A DNA stretch of 64,000 bases from Acidobacteriaceae bacterium (lineage in GTDB: Bacteria > Acidobacteriota > Terriglobia > Terriglobales > Acidobacteriaceae): assembly GCA_035944135.1 (NCBI GenBank), contig DASZBM010000004.1:124001-188000 (forward strand). Reading direction: 5' to 3'. Shown here in pieces: positions 18,414-25,792 of this stretch. The notes under the pieces are model-generated. The model was not told where the DNA came from. It searched no databases and saw only the letters and a list, made by a program, of their open reading frames with translations. Every line of letters begins with the position of its first letter. Position 1 is the stretch's first letter. Both the position numbers and the translations under genes were made by a program.

Positions 18414-19445
18414 ATGCGCCGGTTGCTGAGATTGGTCTGCGTCGTGGCGGCGGGTGTCATTTGCATCGAGTTCCCGGTACGGGCGCAGCAGAAGGCCGCG
18501 CCGGCGGCGAAGACTGATGCCCAGATGGGCGGGTTTTCAGGGCCGATCAAGGTCGTCATGACCACGAGAGAGATGAGTGGGGGCGAATGGCGTCAGCCGG
18601 ACGGACCGGGTCTGGTGCTGCCGGCGGGCTGCGACTATTGCGAGTTTGCTCCAGACGGAAGCTTTACAAAGGCAGGCCAGTTCCAAGGTGGGAACTTCCG
18701 GGGCACTCTGACGTCGTATGACCGGGACGCGAAAGGCCGGATTGTTCGTCAGCGGGATGTCGATGCGGAGACGGCCGCGTTGATGCGCGAGGTTGTGTTC
18801 GGTCCGTTCGGAAAGACGGAAGAGACGCATTACCGGAATGGGAAGGTGGATTACAGGATGCAAATCTGGTACGACGCGAACGGACGCGAGACGGACTTTG
18901 AAAGCTGGGATGGGAAAGAAGTGGAGCTCGGGCGAAGCCATACGGTGTATGGGAAAGGCAAGGACTGGATAGAGCGAGACTCATGGGGCAAGGGGGTGCT
19001 GGAGGCGCGGCAGACCTGGAACGCTGAGACGAAGGTAGAGACGTTTACCACGTTCGATGAGGCGGGGGCTGTCAAGCTCGCGTGGACGATCAAGGATAAG
19101 AAGATTGTCGAGTTCCGTGAGAATTCGCCGTCGCCAAATCAATATGGGGACAGCTGGTTCGACCCAGACGATCCGAACAATCAATCGAAGACGGTATGCC
19201 AAAGCGATGGGAAATGCGAACACTTCGTTATTCACTACGAGTATCTGGATTCTGCGCGGTGGAATGCGACCAGCGTGGAGTGGAGAGATTCCGCGGGGAA
19301 GGTGCTGTACGGCGCGTATTACGAGTACGAGATGGATGCGCACGGGAACTGGACGCACCGCAAGGTGTTTGTGACGGGGCCGGAGCAGGCGGAGCGGAAG
19401 CTGTATGAGGAGGATGCTCGGACGGTGGTGTATTGGGAGAGGTGA
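18414..19445 (+). CDS. Exported protein of unknown function
   Basis: This 343-aa protein has a signal peptide (RRLLRLVCVVAAGVICIEFPVRAQ). The rest is rich in Tyr, Asp, Gly and Trp and contains loose repeats of the form YDxxGR (SYDRDAKGRIVRQ, WYDANGRETDFESW, FDEAGAVKLAW, YEMDAHGNWTHRKVF). These recall Rhs/YD-type beta-strand repeats but are too divergent to assign. It is probably periplasmic or surface exposed. ATG 18414 follows GGACGAGG; the upstream in-frame extension lacks a signal peptide and is rejected. Confidence 0.72.
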   Translation: MRRLLRLVCVVAAGVICIEFPVRAQQKAAPAAKTDAQMGGFSGPIKVVMTTREMSGGEWRQPDGPGLVLPAGCDYCEFAPDGSFTKAGQFQGGNFRGTLTSYDRDAKGRIVRQRDVDAETAALMREVVFGPFGKTEETHYRNGKVDYRMQIWYDANGRETDFESWDGKEVELGRSHTVYGKGKDWIERDSWGKGVLEARQTWNAETKVETFTTFDEAGAVKLAWTIKDKKIVEFRENSPSPNQYGDSWFDPDDPNNQSKTVCQSDGKCEHFVIHYEYLDSARWNATSVEWRDSAGKVLYGAYYEYEMDAHGNWTHRKVFVTGPEQAERKLYEEDARTVVYWER

Positions 19446-19787
19446 GGCGGGCTAGACCTCGTTCGAAATCAGATGTACATCACGCCGTTTCAAAATGACG
19501 CTCGGCGCCGACGGAGCATCCTGCATACCTCAGGGGCTGAAGCCCCGACTCAATTGGGACGCTCTGCGGCACGGCTGAAGCCGTGCCCCGACAAGACAGG
19601 GACGAGCCGGACAGTAGGAATCTAAGCGCCGGGCAGTTTTCTCGCGCGTCTTAACGCGCGATAGCCCACCCTTTCACGAGGAGGCCATGAAAGGATGGGC
19701 CACCCGGAGCTTGGGATACCCCACCCTGTCGCGATGAAGCGCGTCGAGGGTGGGGCGCTGGGGATCCTGGGCCACGCGGATGGGTGG
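19446..19787. repeat. Intergenic region with two types of palindromic (REP-like) elements
   Basis: No gene is visible in these 342 bases. Bases 19525-19600 contain CAGGGGCTGAAGCCCCG and CACGGCTGAAGCCGTG, two palindromes centred on CTGAAG. Bases 19655-19760 contain CCCACCCTTTCACGAGG...GGCCATGAAAGGATGGG and CCCCACCCTGTCGCGATG...CGTCGAGGGTGGGG, a second family of hairpins. A partner of the first type is at 41007. They lie between convergent genes and may help end transcription. Confidence 0.6.
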
Positions 19788-20828
19788 TTATTTGGTCGAG
19801 GGTTTGGTGGCGGAGGGTTTGGAGGTAGCTGCGGGTTTTTCTGTTGAAGCGGGCTTCGCTGGTTCGGTGGGGGCGACGTAGGGCGGGGGCGGTTGGACGC
19901 CTTCGGCGCGGAGGGCGTCGTCGATTTCGCCGAAGAGGAAGTCTACGGGGACGGCGCCGTCGATCTTGTCGCCGTTGATGAAGAGGGTGGGGGTGGAGTC
20001 GATGTTGAGGGACTCGCCGAGCTTGCGGGAGGCTTCGATGGGCGCGGTGTCCTGCTTCGTGAGGCAGGCCTCGAGCTTGGGCATGTCGGCCTTCTGGAAC
20101 TTGCCCTGCTCTTTGGTGAGGCTGTCGAGCTGCTGCTGAGCGCGGGGGAGGGTCTTTTCTGCCTTGGGGTCCTTGGGGTCGGCGCCGATGTCCGAGGCGT
20201 GGGCGTGGATGTAGTCGACGAGGTTCCAGTAGCCGGTGGCGGACTGGGCGCCGAGGCAGTTTACGTCGACGGCGGCGCGCATGGCCCAGGGGTGCTGATC
20301 GAGCGGGAAGTCCTTGTAGACGATGCGGACCTTGTCGCCGTAGCGCTGGGTGAGGGCGGGGAAGATGCTCTCGTGGAGGCGCGCGCAGAAGGGGCACTCG
20401 AGGTCGTCGAAGCCAACGATGATGACGGGCGCGGAGGCCGGGCCGCCGCGGGCGGGTCGGCCGTCGGAGGCGATCATGGTGCGCGGATCGGCAGCGAGGT
20501 CGAATTTCGAGAACTGCGCGAGCGTCTTGCCGTCTTTGGAGAGCAGGAAATTGACGGGGTGCGAGGTCTTGTCCTCGGCCGAGAAGCTGACGGCGATGTT
20601 GTCGTAGCCGGGGATGTCCGAAGGCGTGCGCGGGCCGATGTGAACGCTGGAGCCGGGGGGAAGGTTGGCTTTCTGGCGGAGGAGAATCTCGACTCGGTGC
20701 TGCTCGGCCGGGCTCAGCTGCTTGCCCGTTTGCGGGGGCATCTGGACCGGGATTTGGGCGTGGCAACCGGCGGTGGCGAGGGTCAGGGCGAGAAGTGTGG
20801 CGGCGAGGGAAGAAGGCAGAAAACGCAC
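19788..20828 (-). CDS. DsbA-like thioredoxin-fold lipoprotein
   Basis: This 346-aa protein is an exported thiol-disulfide oxidoreductase. A lipoprotein signal ends in LATAGC (lipid-modified C22). The thioredoxin fold carries CPFC (C145, C148) in DDLECPFCARLHE, followed by IVYKDFPLDQHPWA and the cis-Pro loop in DSTPTLFINGDKIDG, typical of DsbA/DsbG-like proteins. It ends with a Pro/Lys/Ser/Thr-rich tail. The start is a GTG at 20828, chosen because it gives the lipoprotein signal; the frame stays open to 20963. It probably forms or isomerises disulfides in the periplasm while membrane-anchored. Confidence 0.83.
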   Translation of the reverse strand: MRFLPSSLAATLLALTLATAGCHAQIPVQMPPQTGKQLSPAEQHRVEILLRQKANLPPGSSVHIGPRTPSDIPGYDNIAVSFSAEDKTSHPVNFLLSKDGKTLAQFSKFDLAADPRTMIASDGRPARGGPASAPVIIVGFDDLECPFCARLHESIFPALTQRYGDKVRIVYKDFPLDQHPWAMRAAVDVNCLGAQSATGYWNLVDYIHAHASDIGADPKDPKAEKTLPRAQQQLDSLTKEQGKFQKADMPKLEACLTKQDTAPIEASRKLGESLNIDSTPTLFINGDKIDGAVPVDFLFGEIDDALRAEGVQPPPPYVAPTEPAKPASTEKPAATSKPSATKPSTK

Positions 20829-20980
20829 AGTTTCATTATCGCAGAGCGGATGAGGCGAGTTGTCAGGCGGCGCATCGCTTGGGCAAAGTGAGCGATCGCC
20901 ATGCTCTCGACATTTGCGGTTCAACAGGGCTTCGGTCGGCGGGCGCGTGGGAGCCGATAACATCGAAGTGAGGATTTAAC

Positions 20981-22744
20981 TTGAGGACAGATTCAAAGCT
21001 TCTGCGTTCATCAGCCTGCGCGGCAATATTCTGCATAGCCGGGCTGTTCGGCCCCAACCTAAGTGCCCAGCACCAATCCCACCTGGTGGAGGGGAAGACC
21101 TACTGCAATCCGTTGAATCTTGACTACACCTACAAGATCACGGAGTCCGACAAAGATATTTCGTATCGGTCAGGTGCAGACCCGGCGGTAGTGGAGTTTC
21201 GCGGCGGCTACTACATGTTTGTGACGCGGTCGCTGGGTTACTGGTACTCCGATGACCTGACGCGATGGAGTTTCATCAAGCCGCAACGGTGGTACTTCCA
21301 GGGATCGAACGCGCCGGCCGCGCAGAACTATCGGGATCAACTGCTTTATGTGACCGGTGATCCGTCCGGGACGATGAGCCTGCTGTACACCGATGATCCG
21401 AAGAAGGGCGACTGGCAGGCGGTGCCAGCGCTGCTACACAATTTGCAGGACCCGGATTTCTACATGGACGATGATGGCCGGGCGTATATGTTCTGGGGCT
21501 CGTCGAACCGCTTGCCGATACGCGGCGAGGAGCTTGATCCGAAGCATCGTTTTTTGCCCATGAGCGGACCGGTTGAACTGTTCCACAAGGATGAGGCGAA
21601 GCACGGATGGGAGCGATTCGGTGAGAACCACGACGATCCCAAACGCGGCGGATTTATTGAGGGATCGTGGCTCACGAAACACGACGGAAAATACTACATG
21701 CAGTACGCTGCGCCGGGAACGGAATGGAACACCTACGGCGATGGTGTGTATGTCGGTAGTTCGCCGCTGGGACCATACACCTACGCGCCGAACAATCCGA
21801 TCTCTTACAAGCCGGGTGGATTCATAAACGGTGCGGGGCACGGCAGCACGGTCGCTGGTCCGGGTGGGCAGTACTGGCACTTTGCGACGATGGCGATTGC
21901 GGTGAACTACAAGTACGAGCGGCGTATCGGCATGTTTCCAACGTTCTTCGATCGTGACGGCGTGATGTACGCGGATACTGCGTTCGGCGACTATCCGCAC
22001 TACGCGCCGAGTTCGCCGGCGAAGAAGGGAGGCTTCACCGGGTGGATGCTGCTCTCGTACAAGAAGCCTGTGACCGCATCATCCCACCTTGGCGACTTCA
22101 CGCCTGACAAGGTGACGGACGAGCAGGTGAAGACATTCTGGGTGGCATCGGACAACGGACCGGGTCAGTGGCTCCAGATCGACCTTGAGACGGTGGGAAC
22201 GATTCGCGCGTTTCAGATCAACTATCACGACTACAAGTCGGATCTTTACGGACGTCCGCCGGGGATGTATGAGCAGTATGTCGTGGAGTCGTCGATGGAC
22301 GGCGAGAGATGGACCGTCATCCACGATCGCAGCAAGGACAAGCTGGACACGCCGAACGATTATGTGGAGTTGCCGAAGGCAGTTGAAGGGCGTTACGTGC
22401 GCTTCAAGAGCCTTCACGTGCCGACACCGAACCTTGCGATCTCGGAGTTCCGGATCTTCGGAAACGTTGCGGGCAGCGCGCCGGCTGCGGTTTCGGGCGT
22501 GGCGGCTGATCGGGAGAGTGACCGGCGCAATGTTCTGGTGAAGTGGGACTCGCAGCCGGGCAGCCAGGGGTACAACGTGCGTTGGGGTATCGCTCCTGAC
22601 AAGCTCTACTCGTCGTGGATGGTGTACGGCCACAACTCGGTTTCGATTCGCGCTCTCAACGTAGACCAGAAGTACTACTTCACGGTTGAAGCCTTCGATG
22701 TGCACGGGGTGGGGCCGCAGTCGGGAGTTATCGAGGCGCCCTGA
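20981..22744 (+). CDS. Exported glycoside hydrolase family 43-like enzyme with F5/8C and FN3-like domains
   Basis: The 587-aa protein starts with TTG 20981 behind GTGAGGA and has a signal peptide ending near LSAQ. Residues about 40-360 form a five-bladed propeller with the GH43 acidic residues at SGADPAVVEF (D67), LQDPDFYMDDDG (D159 region) and GGFIEGSW (E227). Residues about 370-490 look like a discoidin (F5/8 type C) carbohydrate-binding module and about 495-587 like a fibronectin type III domain. It should trim arabinose- or xylose-containing side chains of plant polysaccharides outside the cell. The true substrate is unknown. Confidence 0.85.
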   Translation: MRTDSKLLRSSACAAIFCIAGLFGPNLSAQHQSHLVEGKTYCNPLNLDYTYKITESDKDISYRSGADPAVVEFRGGYYMFVTRSLGYWYSDDLTRWSFIKPQRWYFQGSNAPAAQNYRDQLLYVTGDPSGTMSLLYTDDPKKGDWQAVPALLHNLQDPDFYMDDDGRAYMFWGSSNRLPIRGEELDPKHRFLPMSGPVELFHKDEAKHGWERFGENHDDPKRGGFIEGSWLTKHDGKYYMQYAAPGTEWNTYGDGVYVGSSPLGPYTYAPNNPISYKPGGFINGAGHGSTVAGPGGQYWHFATMAIAVNYKYERRIGMFPTFFDRDGVMYADTAFGDYPHYAPSSPAKKGGFTGWMLLSYKKPVTASSHLGDFTPDKVTDEQVKTFWVASDNGPGQWLQIDLETVGTIRAFQINYHDYKSDLYGRPPGMYEQYVVESSMDGERWTVIHDRSKDKLDTPNDYVELPKAVEGRYVRFKSLHVPTPNLAISEFRIFGNVAGSAPAAVSGVAADRESDRRNVLVKWDSQPGSQGYNVRWGIAPDKLYSSWMVYGHNSVSIRALNVDQKYYFTVEAFDVHGVGPQSGVIEAP

Positions 22745-22786
22745 CAGCTGGGGATGGCCGGCTCCGGTCGATTCACAGATGAGGGG

Positions 22787-22817
22787 AAAAAAGAGGCAGA
22801 CCACGTGGGTCTGCCTC
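22787..22817 (-). terminator. Intrinsic terminator of the ferritin-like gene
   Basis: A perfect 10-bp stem, GAGGCAGACC / GGTCTGCCTC, closes the loop ACGTG. On the minus strand it is followed by TTTTTT (plus-strand A tract 22787-22792). It lies 24 bp past the stop of the ferritin-like gene at 22841. Confidence 0.88.
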
Positions 22818-22840
22818 GGTGGACGAACTTCAGTGGAGGA

Positions 22841-23857
22841 CTACTTCACATTTCCATTCAGGCCGGCGGGGAAGAATCCGCCCTTGCCCGAGCCGCCGGC
22901 GTAGACGATTGCGAGGACTTGTGGGGCAGTGCGGGCGAAGACCATGGAGCCGGCGGTGTTGCCGGAAGTTGCGGCGTTGATTGAGCCGGTGGTTGTGGCG
23001 TTCACGATGGCGGAGGCCGTGACGTTGGAGCTGCCGTTGAGCATGACCTGTTGCGTGCCGAGGCCGATGTCATCGCCGTCGGTGTTCTTGGACGAGATCA
23101 GGTTGGAGCCGTCGACTGTGGCGCGGAGTTTGGAGATGGCGGCGGCGACGGCGGTTGCGGTGCCGGCGGGGCCGAGGGTTGTAGTGGATTGGTCGAGGCC
23201 GTAGATCACGGTGCGCACGAGACCGGCGTGGTAGGCCTCGACGCCCTGAATGCCAGCGGCAGCATCGAGGTTGCTGCTGGAGGTGAGCAGAGGAGCGGCG
23301 CCGGTGTAGGCCGTCACGCCGACGTCCTCGAAGATGTAAGAGCCGAGAAGGAAGTGGATGTCGTCGGCGAAGGGATCAAAGGATGTGAGCCCGAGGCCAA
23401 GCAGACCTGCGAGAGTGTTGAAGCTGTTGTAGAGGTCGATCGCGGGTTGGGCAACGGCGGCAGATCCGAGGGCGCCGCGCAAAAACTTCACGTGGTTGCG
23501 TTCCTCGGTGGCGATCTCCTGTGCGTAGCTTTGCACGAGAGTGTTGGCGAAGGGCACCTTGCAGGAGGCTACGCCGCTGGGTTTAACGGTTACGGTGCCT
23601 TGCGTACCGGTGCCGTTGATGCCGAGGCCCATCTGATCGATGGTCTGCCCGCTGGAGGCGAGAGTGTAGAACTCGGCTTCGAGGTACTCGAGGTTGAGGG
23701 CGAAGTTGAGGTAGTCCGCGTCGGTCAGTGTGGTTGACTGTGCCTTCGCCATGGACGTGAACGCGAGTCCGGCAAGCGCCGCTCCGCCCATTGTGAGAAT
23801 CCGCCGCCTGCTGCTTGCGATTACTTCATCCAGTTGCTGTGTCTCTATAGTTGCCAT
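22841..23857 (-). CDS. Ferritin-like domain protein, Tat-type signal
   Basis: This 338-aa protein has an N-terminal SSRRRILTMGGAALAGLAF segment, close to a twin-arginine signal. After it, ALNLEYLEAEFY and EIATEERNHVKFLR supply Glu/His pairs as in four-helix ferritin-like carboxylate sites, and later helices carry FEDVGVTAYTGAA and GVEAYHAGLVR. It matches the exported ferritin-like proteins annotated in many Acidobacteriota. The role is unknown; a di-iron site is plausible. It is followed by a strong terminator and preceded by a paralogue 12 bp upstream, so the two form an operon. Confidence 0.84.
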   Translation of the reverse strand: MATIETQQLDEVIASSRRRILTMGGAALAGLAFTSMAKAQSTTLTDADYLNFALNLEYLEAEFYTLASSGQTIDQMGLGINGTGTQGTVTVKPSGVASCKVPFANTLVQSYAQEIATEERNHVKFLRGALGSAAVAQPAIDLYNSFNTLAGLLGLGLTSFDPFADDIHFLLGSYIFEDVGVTAYTGAAPLLTSSSNLDAAAGIQGVEAYHAGLVRTVIYGLDQSTTTLGPAGTATAVAAAISKLRATVDGSNLISSKNTDGDDIGLGTQQVMLNGSSNVTASAIVNATTTGSINAATSGNTAGSMVFARTAPQVLAIVYAGGSGKGGFFPAGLNGNVK

Positions 23858-23869
23858 TTCTCCCCCTCG

Positions 23870-24787
23870 CTAAGCCTGTGTGACGCTAATGTTTCCGTTC
23901 AATCCGCTGGGGAAGAACGTTCCGCCCTTGACGCCCGCGCCGCCGCCGGTGCCATAGACGATGTGCAGCACCTGGTCGGTCGTGCGCTCGAAGCCGATGG
24001 AGTTGGTTGCGTCCGCGGCAGTGATGCTGGTGGCGCTGAGGGTGGTTTCGTTGCCGCCGCCAAGCTGGGCGCGGACACCCTCGACTGCGTTTGCCGTGGT
24101 GATGGCGGAGGCACCGGCGAGGACAATCTGCGAGCGGATGGACGCGGCGTGGTAGGCCTCGACGGCGTGAATCTCAGCCGCGGCGGTAAGGTTGGTTTTG
24201 CTGGTGAGGAGCTTGGCTGCGCCGTGGTACGCCGTGACACCGACGTCCTCGAAGATGAACGCGCCAATCAGAAAGTTGCTGTAGCTGGCGAAGGGATTGA
24301 AGCTCGCTCCGAGGCCGGCGGCGCTGGCCAGTGCGTTGAAGCTGGCGGTGAGATCGATGGCGGGAGCGCTGACGGCCGAGCTGCCGAGAGCATTGCGAAG
24401 GAAGCGCACATGGTCGAGCTCGTTCTGCGCGATCTCGTTGACGTACTGGGTCTGGAGGCTGGACATGCCGGGAACCTGGCTGCCGCCGGTGGTCTTGCTG
24501 GTGGAGTTGCCGGTGTCAGAGGAGCCGAGGCCGGTGCCGGTGGCGGCGCGGAGATAGAATTCCGCCTCGAGATACTCGAGGTTGAGGGCAAAGTTCAGAT
24601 AGTCGGCGTCCTTGTAGGTGGCCGTTCCTCCGGTACCACCCGAGCTCGAACCGTCGTCTCCGCATCCAGCTATCAGCGTAGTTGTTGCCGCTGTTGCTAC
24701 GGCCGCGACGCAAAATCCTCGCCGCGACAGGCCTTTTCCCGCAAGTTCTCTGATTCCCAGCTTCACGTTGATCGTCTCCGGGGGCAT
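23870..24787 (-). CDS. Ferritin-like domain lipoprotein, Tat-type signal
   Basis: This 305-aa paralogue of the next gene shares ADYLNFALNLEYLEAEFY, the E-x2-H helix NELDHVRFLRNALGS and FEDVGVTAYHGAAKLL. It differs in export: LSRRGFCVAAVATAA carries twin arginines and the signal ends in LIAGC (C42), so it is probably a Tat-exported lipoprotein. A Ser/Gly-rich linker follows the Cys. ATG 24787 is used; a longer start exists at 24856 but adds an Arg-rich stretch before the signal. It is the first gene of a two-gene operon. Confidence 0.82.
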   Translation of the reverse strand: MPPETINVKLGIRELAGKGLSRRGFCVAAVATAATTTLIAGCGDDGSSSGGTGGTATYKDADYLNFALNLEYLEAEFYLRAATGTGLGSSDTGNSTSKTTGGSQVPGMSSLQTQYVNEIAQNELDHVRFLRNALGSSAVSAPAIDLTASFNALASAAGLGASFNPFASYSNFLIGAFIFEDVGVTAYHGAAKLLTSKTNLTAAAEIHAVEAYHAASIRSQIVLAGASAITTANAVEGVRAQLGGGNETTLSATSITAADATNSIGFERTTDQVLHIVYGTGGGAGVKGGTFFPSGLNGNISVTQA

Positions 24788-25106
24788 TTGTGAGCGACGC
24801 CCTGCATGTGTACGCGTCCAAGGCCGGAGTGGATTGATAGGAGCTGCAGAACGCAAAGAATCTTCGCAGGGCGTGAAAATATTTTCCGGCTTTTGTGGGG
24901 GCGGTCACCGTGAAAATGTGTGATCGCAGGCAACCCCGGGCTGGAATCGAAAACCTGCGGGAAGGCATTGGCGACCGAATGGCGCGGGGGAACGCGATGA
25001 AAGTGGTGGTGAATTTTCCCTGGTACTTATGATTTGCGTGGGTGGGAATTGTGAGAGTAGGGAGGAATGTAAGTTATTTTTTCGGGAAAATGCTTGCGTT
25101 TTTCTG
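24788..25106. other. Intergenic region without recognised genes
   Basis: These 319 bases should hold the promoter of the ferritin-like operon (minus strand) and that of the RNA array (plus strand). I see AT-rich patches (AAATATTTT near 24888, TTATTTTTTCGGG near 25073) but no convincing -35/-10 pair and no coding sequence. Confidence 0.5.
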
Positions 25107-25234
25107 TCCAGTGGTGCACATTAACTTCTGCGTAGGAGTTAGTCCGATGACATTGCATCCATACATAACGATGCGTAGGTCGCAAGAAGAGGTCAATCTC
25201 TTCGGCGATCGCCGGACTGCACTCGCCTCCTGGT
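25107..25234 (+). ncRNA. Possible divergent sixth Y-RNA-like element
   Basis: The 5' end reads TCCAGTGGTGCACATTAACTTC, close to the 5' half of the third array RNA (TCCAGTGGTG...TTACTTC). CCAG can pair with CTGG at 25230-25233, GTGCA (25114) with TGCAC (25218), and AGTCCG (25141-25146) with CGGACT (25213-25218), though the last two partners share a base. It departs from the consensus: the 3' ATTCC motif is missing and the second stem is weak. It may be a decayed copy or an unrelated structured leader. Confidence 0.3.
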
Positions 25235-25287
25235 CGTAAATCAGTTCGGACCAACCTACGCAAAGTAGTCCGAAAAATTTAACTAGT

Positions 25288-25367
25288 TATCAGGATGGCG
25301 AAGAAGGCAGTTACTTCGACTGTTAATCGACTCCTTACGGCACTGTCTTCGTTCATTCCTCCTGATA
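25288..25367 (+). ncRNA. Y RNA 1 (Ro60-associated RNA array)
   Basis: This is an 80-nt RNA with no extra module. The closing stem is TATCAGGA / TCCTGATA (8 bp). After an asymmetric loop (5' TG, 3' TCATTCC) comes the second stem GCGAAGA / TCTTCGT (25298-25304 with 25346-25352, one G-U) and three more pairs, CAG / CTG. The shared motif TTACTTC follows at 25311-25317. The apical part is short. Matching architecture in four further tandem copies and the downstream Ro60 gene support a Y RNA. Ends are inferred from the stems, not mapped. Confidence 0.78.
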
Positions 25368-25371
25368 GCTC

Positions 25372-25467
25372 TCCTGTCAGTGGCGCATTGAATGGCTACT
25401 TCTCTGGCAGATCCGCAAGGATCGGGTTCGAATCCCGTCTGCCATTCAGAACTATTCCCTGACAGGA
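25372..25467 (+). ncRNA. Y RNA 2 with compact tRNA-like module
   Basis: The closing stem is TCCTGTCAG / CTGACAGGA (9 bp), then TGGCGCA opposite AACTATTCC, then the second stem TTGAATGG / CCATTCAG (8 bp, one G-U) and CTACTTC at 25396-25402. The apical module (25405-25444) has a stem TGGCAGA / TCTGCCA, a hairpin ATCC-GCAA-GGAT with a GNRA loop, and a perfect T-arm CGGG-TTCGAAT-CCCG. This gives acceptor plus T arm, with the small hairpin in place of the D/anticodon arms. The last three bases of the module stem compete with the second stem. tRNA mimicry is known for YrlA-type bacterial Y RNAs. Confidence 0.82.
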
Positions 25468-25480
25468 ATGCGCTTCCTGC

Positions 25481-25502
25481 GCAAACGCGAAACTGCGTTT
25501 GC
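25481..25502 (+). other. Hairpin between Y RNA 2 and 3
   Basis: A perfect 8-bp stem, GCAAACGC / GCGTTTGC, closes the loop GAAACT. There is no U tract after it, so a processing site is more likely than a terminator if the array is one transcript. Confidence 0.5.
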
Positions 25503-25509
25503 ACGGGAT

Positions 25510-25595
25510 GTCCAGTGGTGAAAGAGACGAGTTACTTCTGCCTTGACACGGACGCAGGACTAGAAACCTGCACTCATCTCGAGCGTTCCCTGGAT
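25510..25595 (+). ncRNA. Y RNA 3
   Basis: The closing stem is TCCAG / CTGGA (25511-25515 with 25590-25594) plus one G-U pair. The 5' loop strand is TGGTGAAA and the 3' strand GAGCGTTCC. The second stem is GAGACGAG / CTCATCTC with a single C-A mismatch, followed by TTACTTC at 25532-25538. The apical hairpin GCAGG-ACTAGAAA-CCTGC (25554-25571) has the same stem as the T arm of Y RNA 4 but a changed 8-nt loop, so it looks like a degenerate T arm. Confidence 0.72.
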
Positions 25596-25616
25596 TACGC
25601 ATTTGCTGAAAACAAA

Positions 25617-25750
25617 TTGGCCGGTGGCGCAGAGAACAGTTACTTCGCCTCATAAGCGGGTGGACGCAGGTTCGAATCCTGCCATGGAAGTAATTCCATG
25701 TAGCTCAGTGGAAGAGCACCTTGTCTGTTCTCGACTTATTCCCCGGCCAA
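25617..25750 (+). ncRNA. Y RNA 4 carrying a circularly permuted tRNA-like domain
   Basis: This is the longest member, 134 nt. The closing stem is TTGGCCGG / CCGGCCAA (8 bp, perfect). TGGCGCA faces GACTTATTCC in the internal loop. The second stem is GAGAACAG / CTGTTCTC (25632-25639 with 25725-25732, perfect). TTACTTC is at 25640-25646. The apical part is a tRNA-like domain described as a separate entry. The stems alone, sixteen Watson-Crick pairs across more than 100 nt, make the RNA structure very unlikely to be chance. Confidence 0.87.
25644..25718 (+). other. Circularly permuted tRNA-like domain inside Y RNA 4
   Basis: In order: an anticodon arm TTCGC-CTCATAA-GCGGG (5 pairs, two U-G; U33 and anticodon CAU in place); a 5-nt variable region TGGAC; a T arm GCAGG-TTCGAAT-CCTGC; the 3' acceptor strand CATGGAA; a GTAA loop; the 5' acceptor strand TTCCATG; TA (positions 8-9); a D arm GCTC-AGTGGAA-GAGC with the GG pair; then A26. 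Every tRNA element is present, but the chain is opened between positions 26 and 27 and the acceptor ends are joined by a GNRA loop. No CCA end can exist. The anticodon stem overlaps the TTACTTC motif, so the two may be alternative folds. Confidence 0.8.
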
Positions 25751-25792
25751 CTAACTTAGCCAGCGCTGCTGGTTAGAAAGGCGAAGCCTGCC

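Noticed and set aside
25405-25444. Apparent tRNA gene (good T arm)
   Set aside because: There is no D arm, anticodon arm or room for a normal acceptor. The segment is the apex of Y RNA 2.
25392-25655. Open frame of 87 codons across Y RNAs 2-4
   Set aside because: It has no ribosome site and lies entirely over paired RNA elements.
25666-25717. Apparent split or scrambled tRNA gene
   Set aside because: T arm precedes D arm and the acceptor strands are joined by GUAA. A working permuted tRNA would need processing at a CCA/acceptor junction, and the whole is enclosed by perfect Y-RNA stems, so I call it a tRNA mimic.
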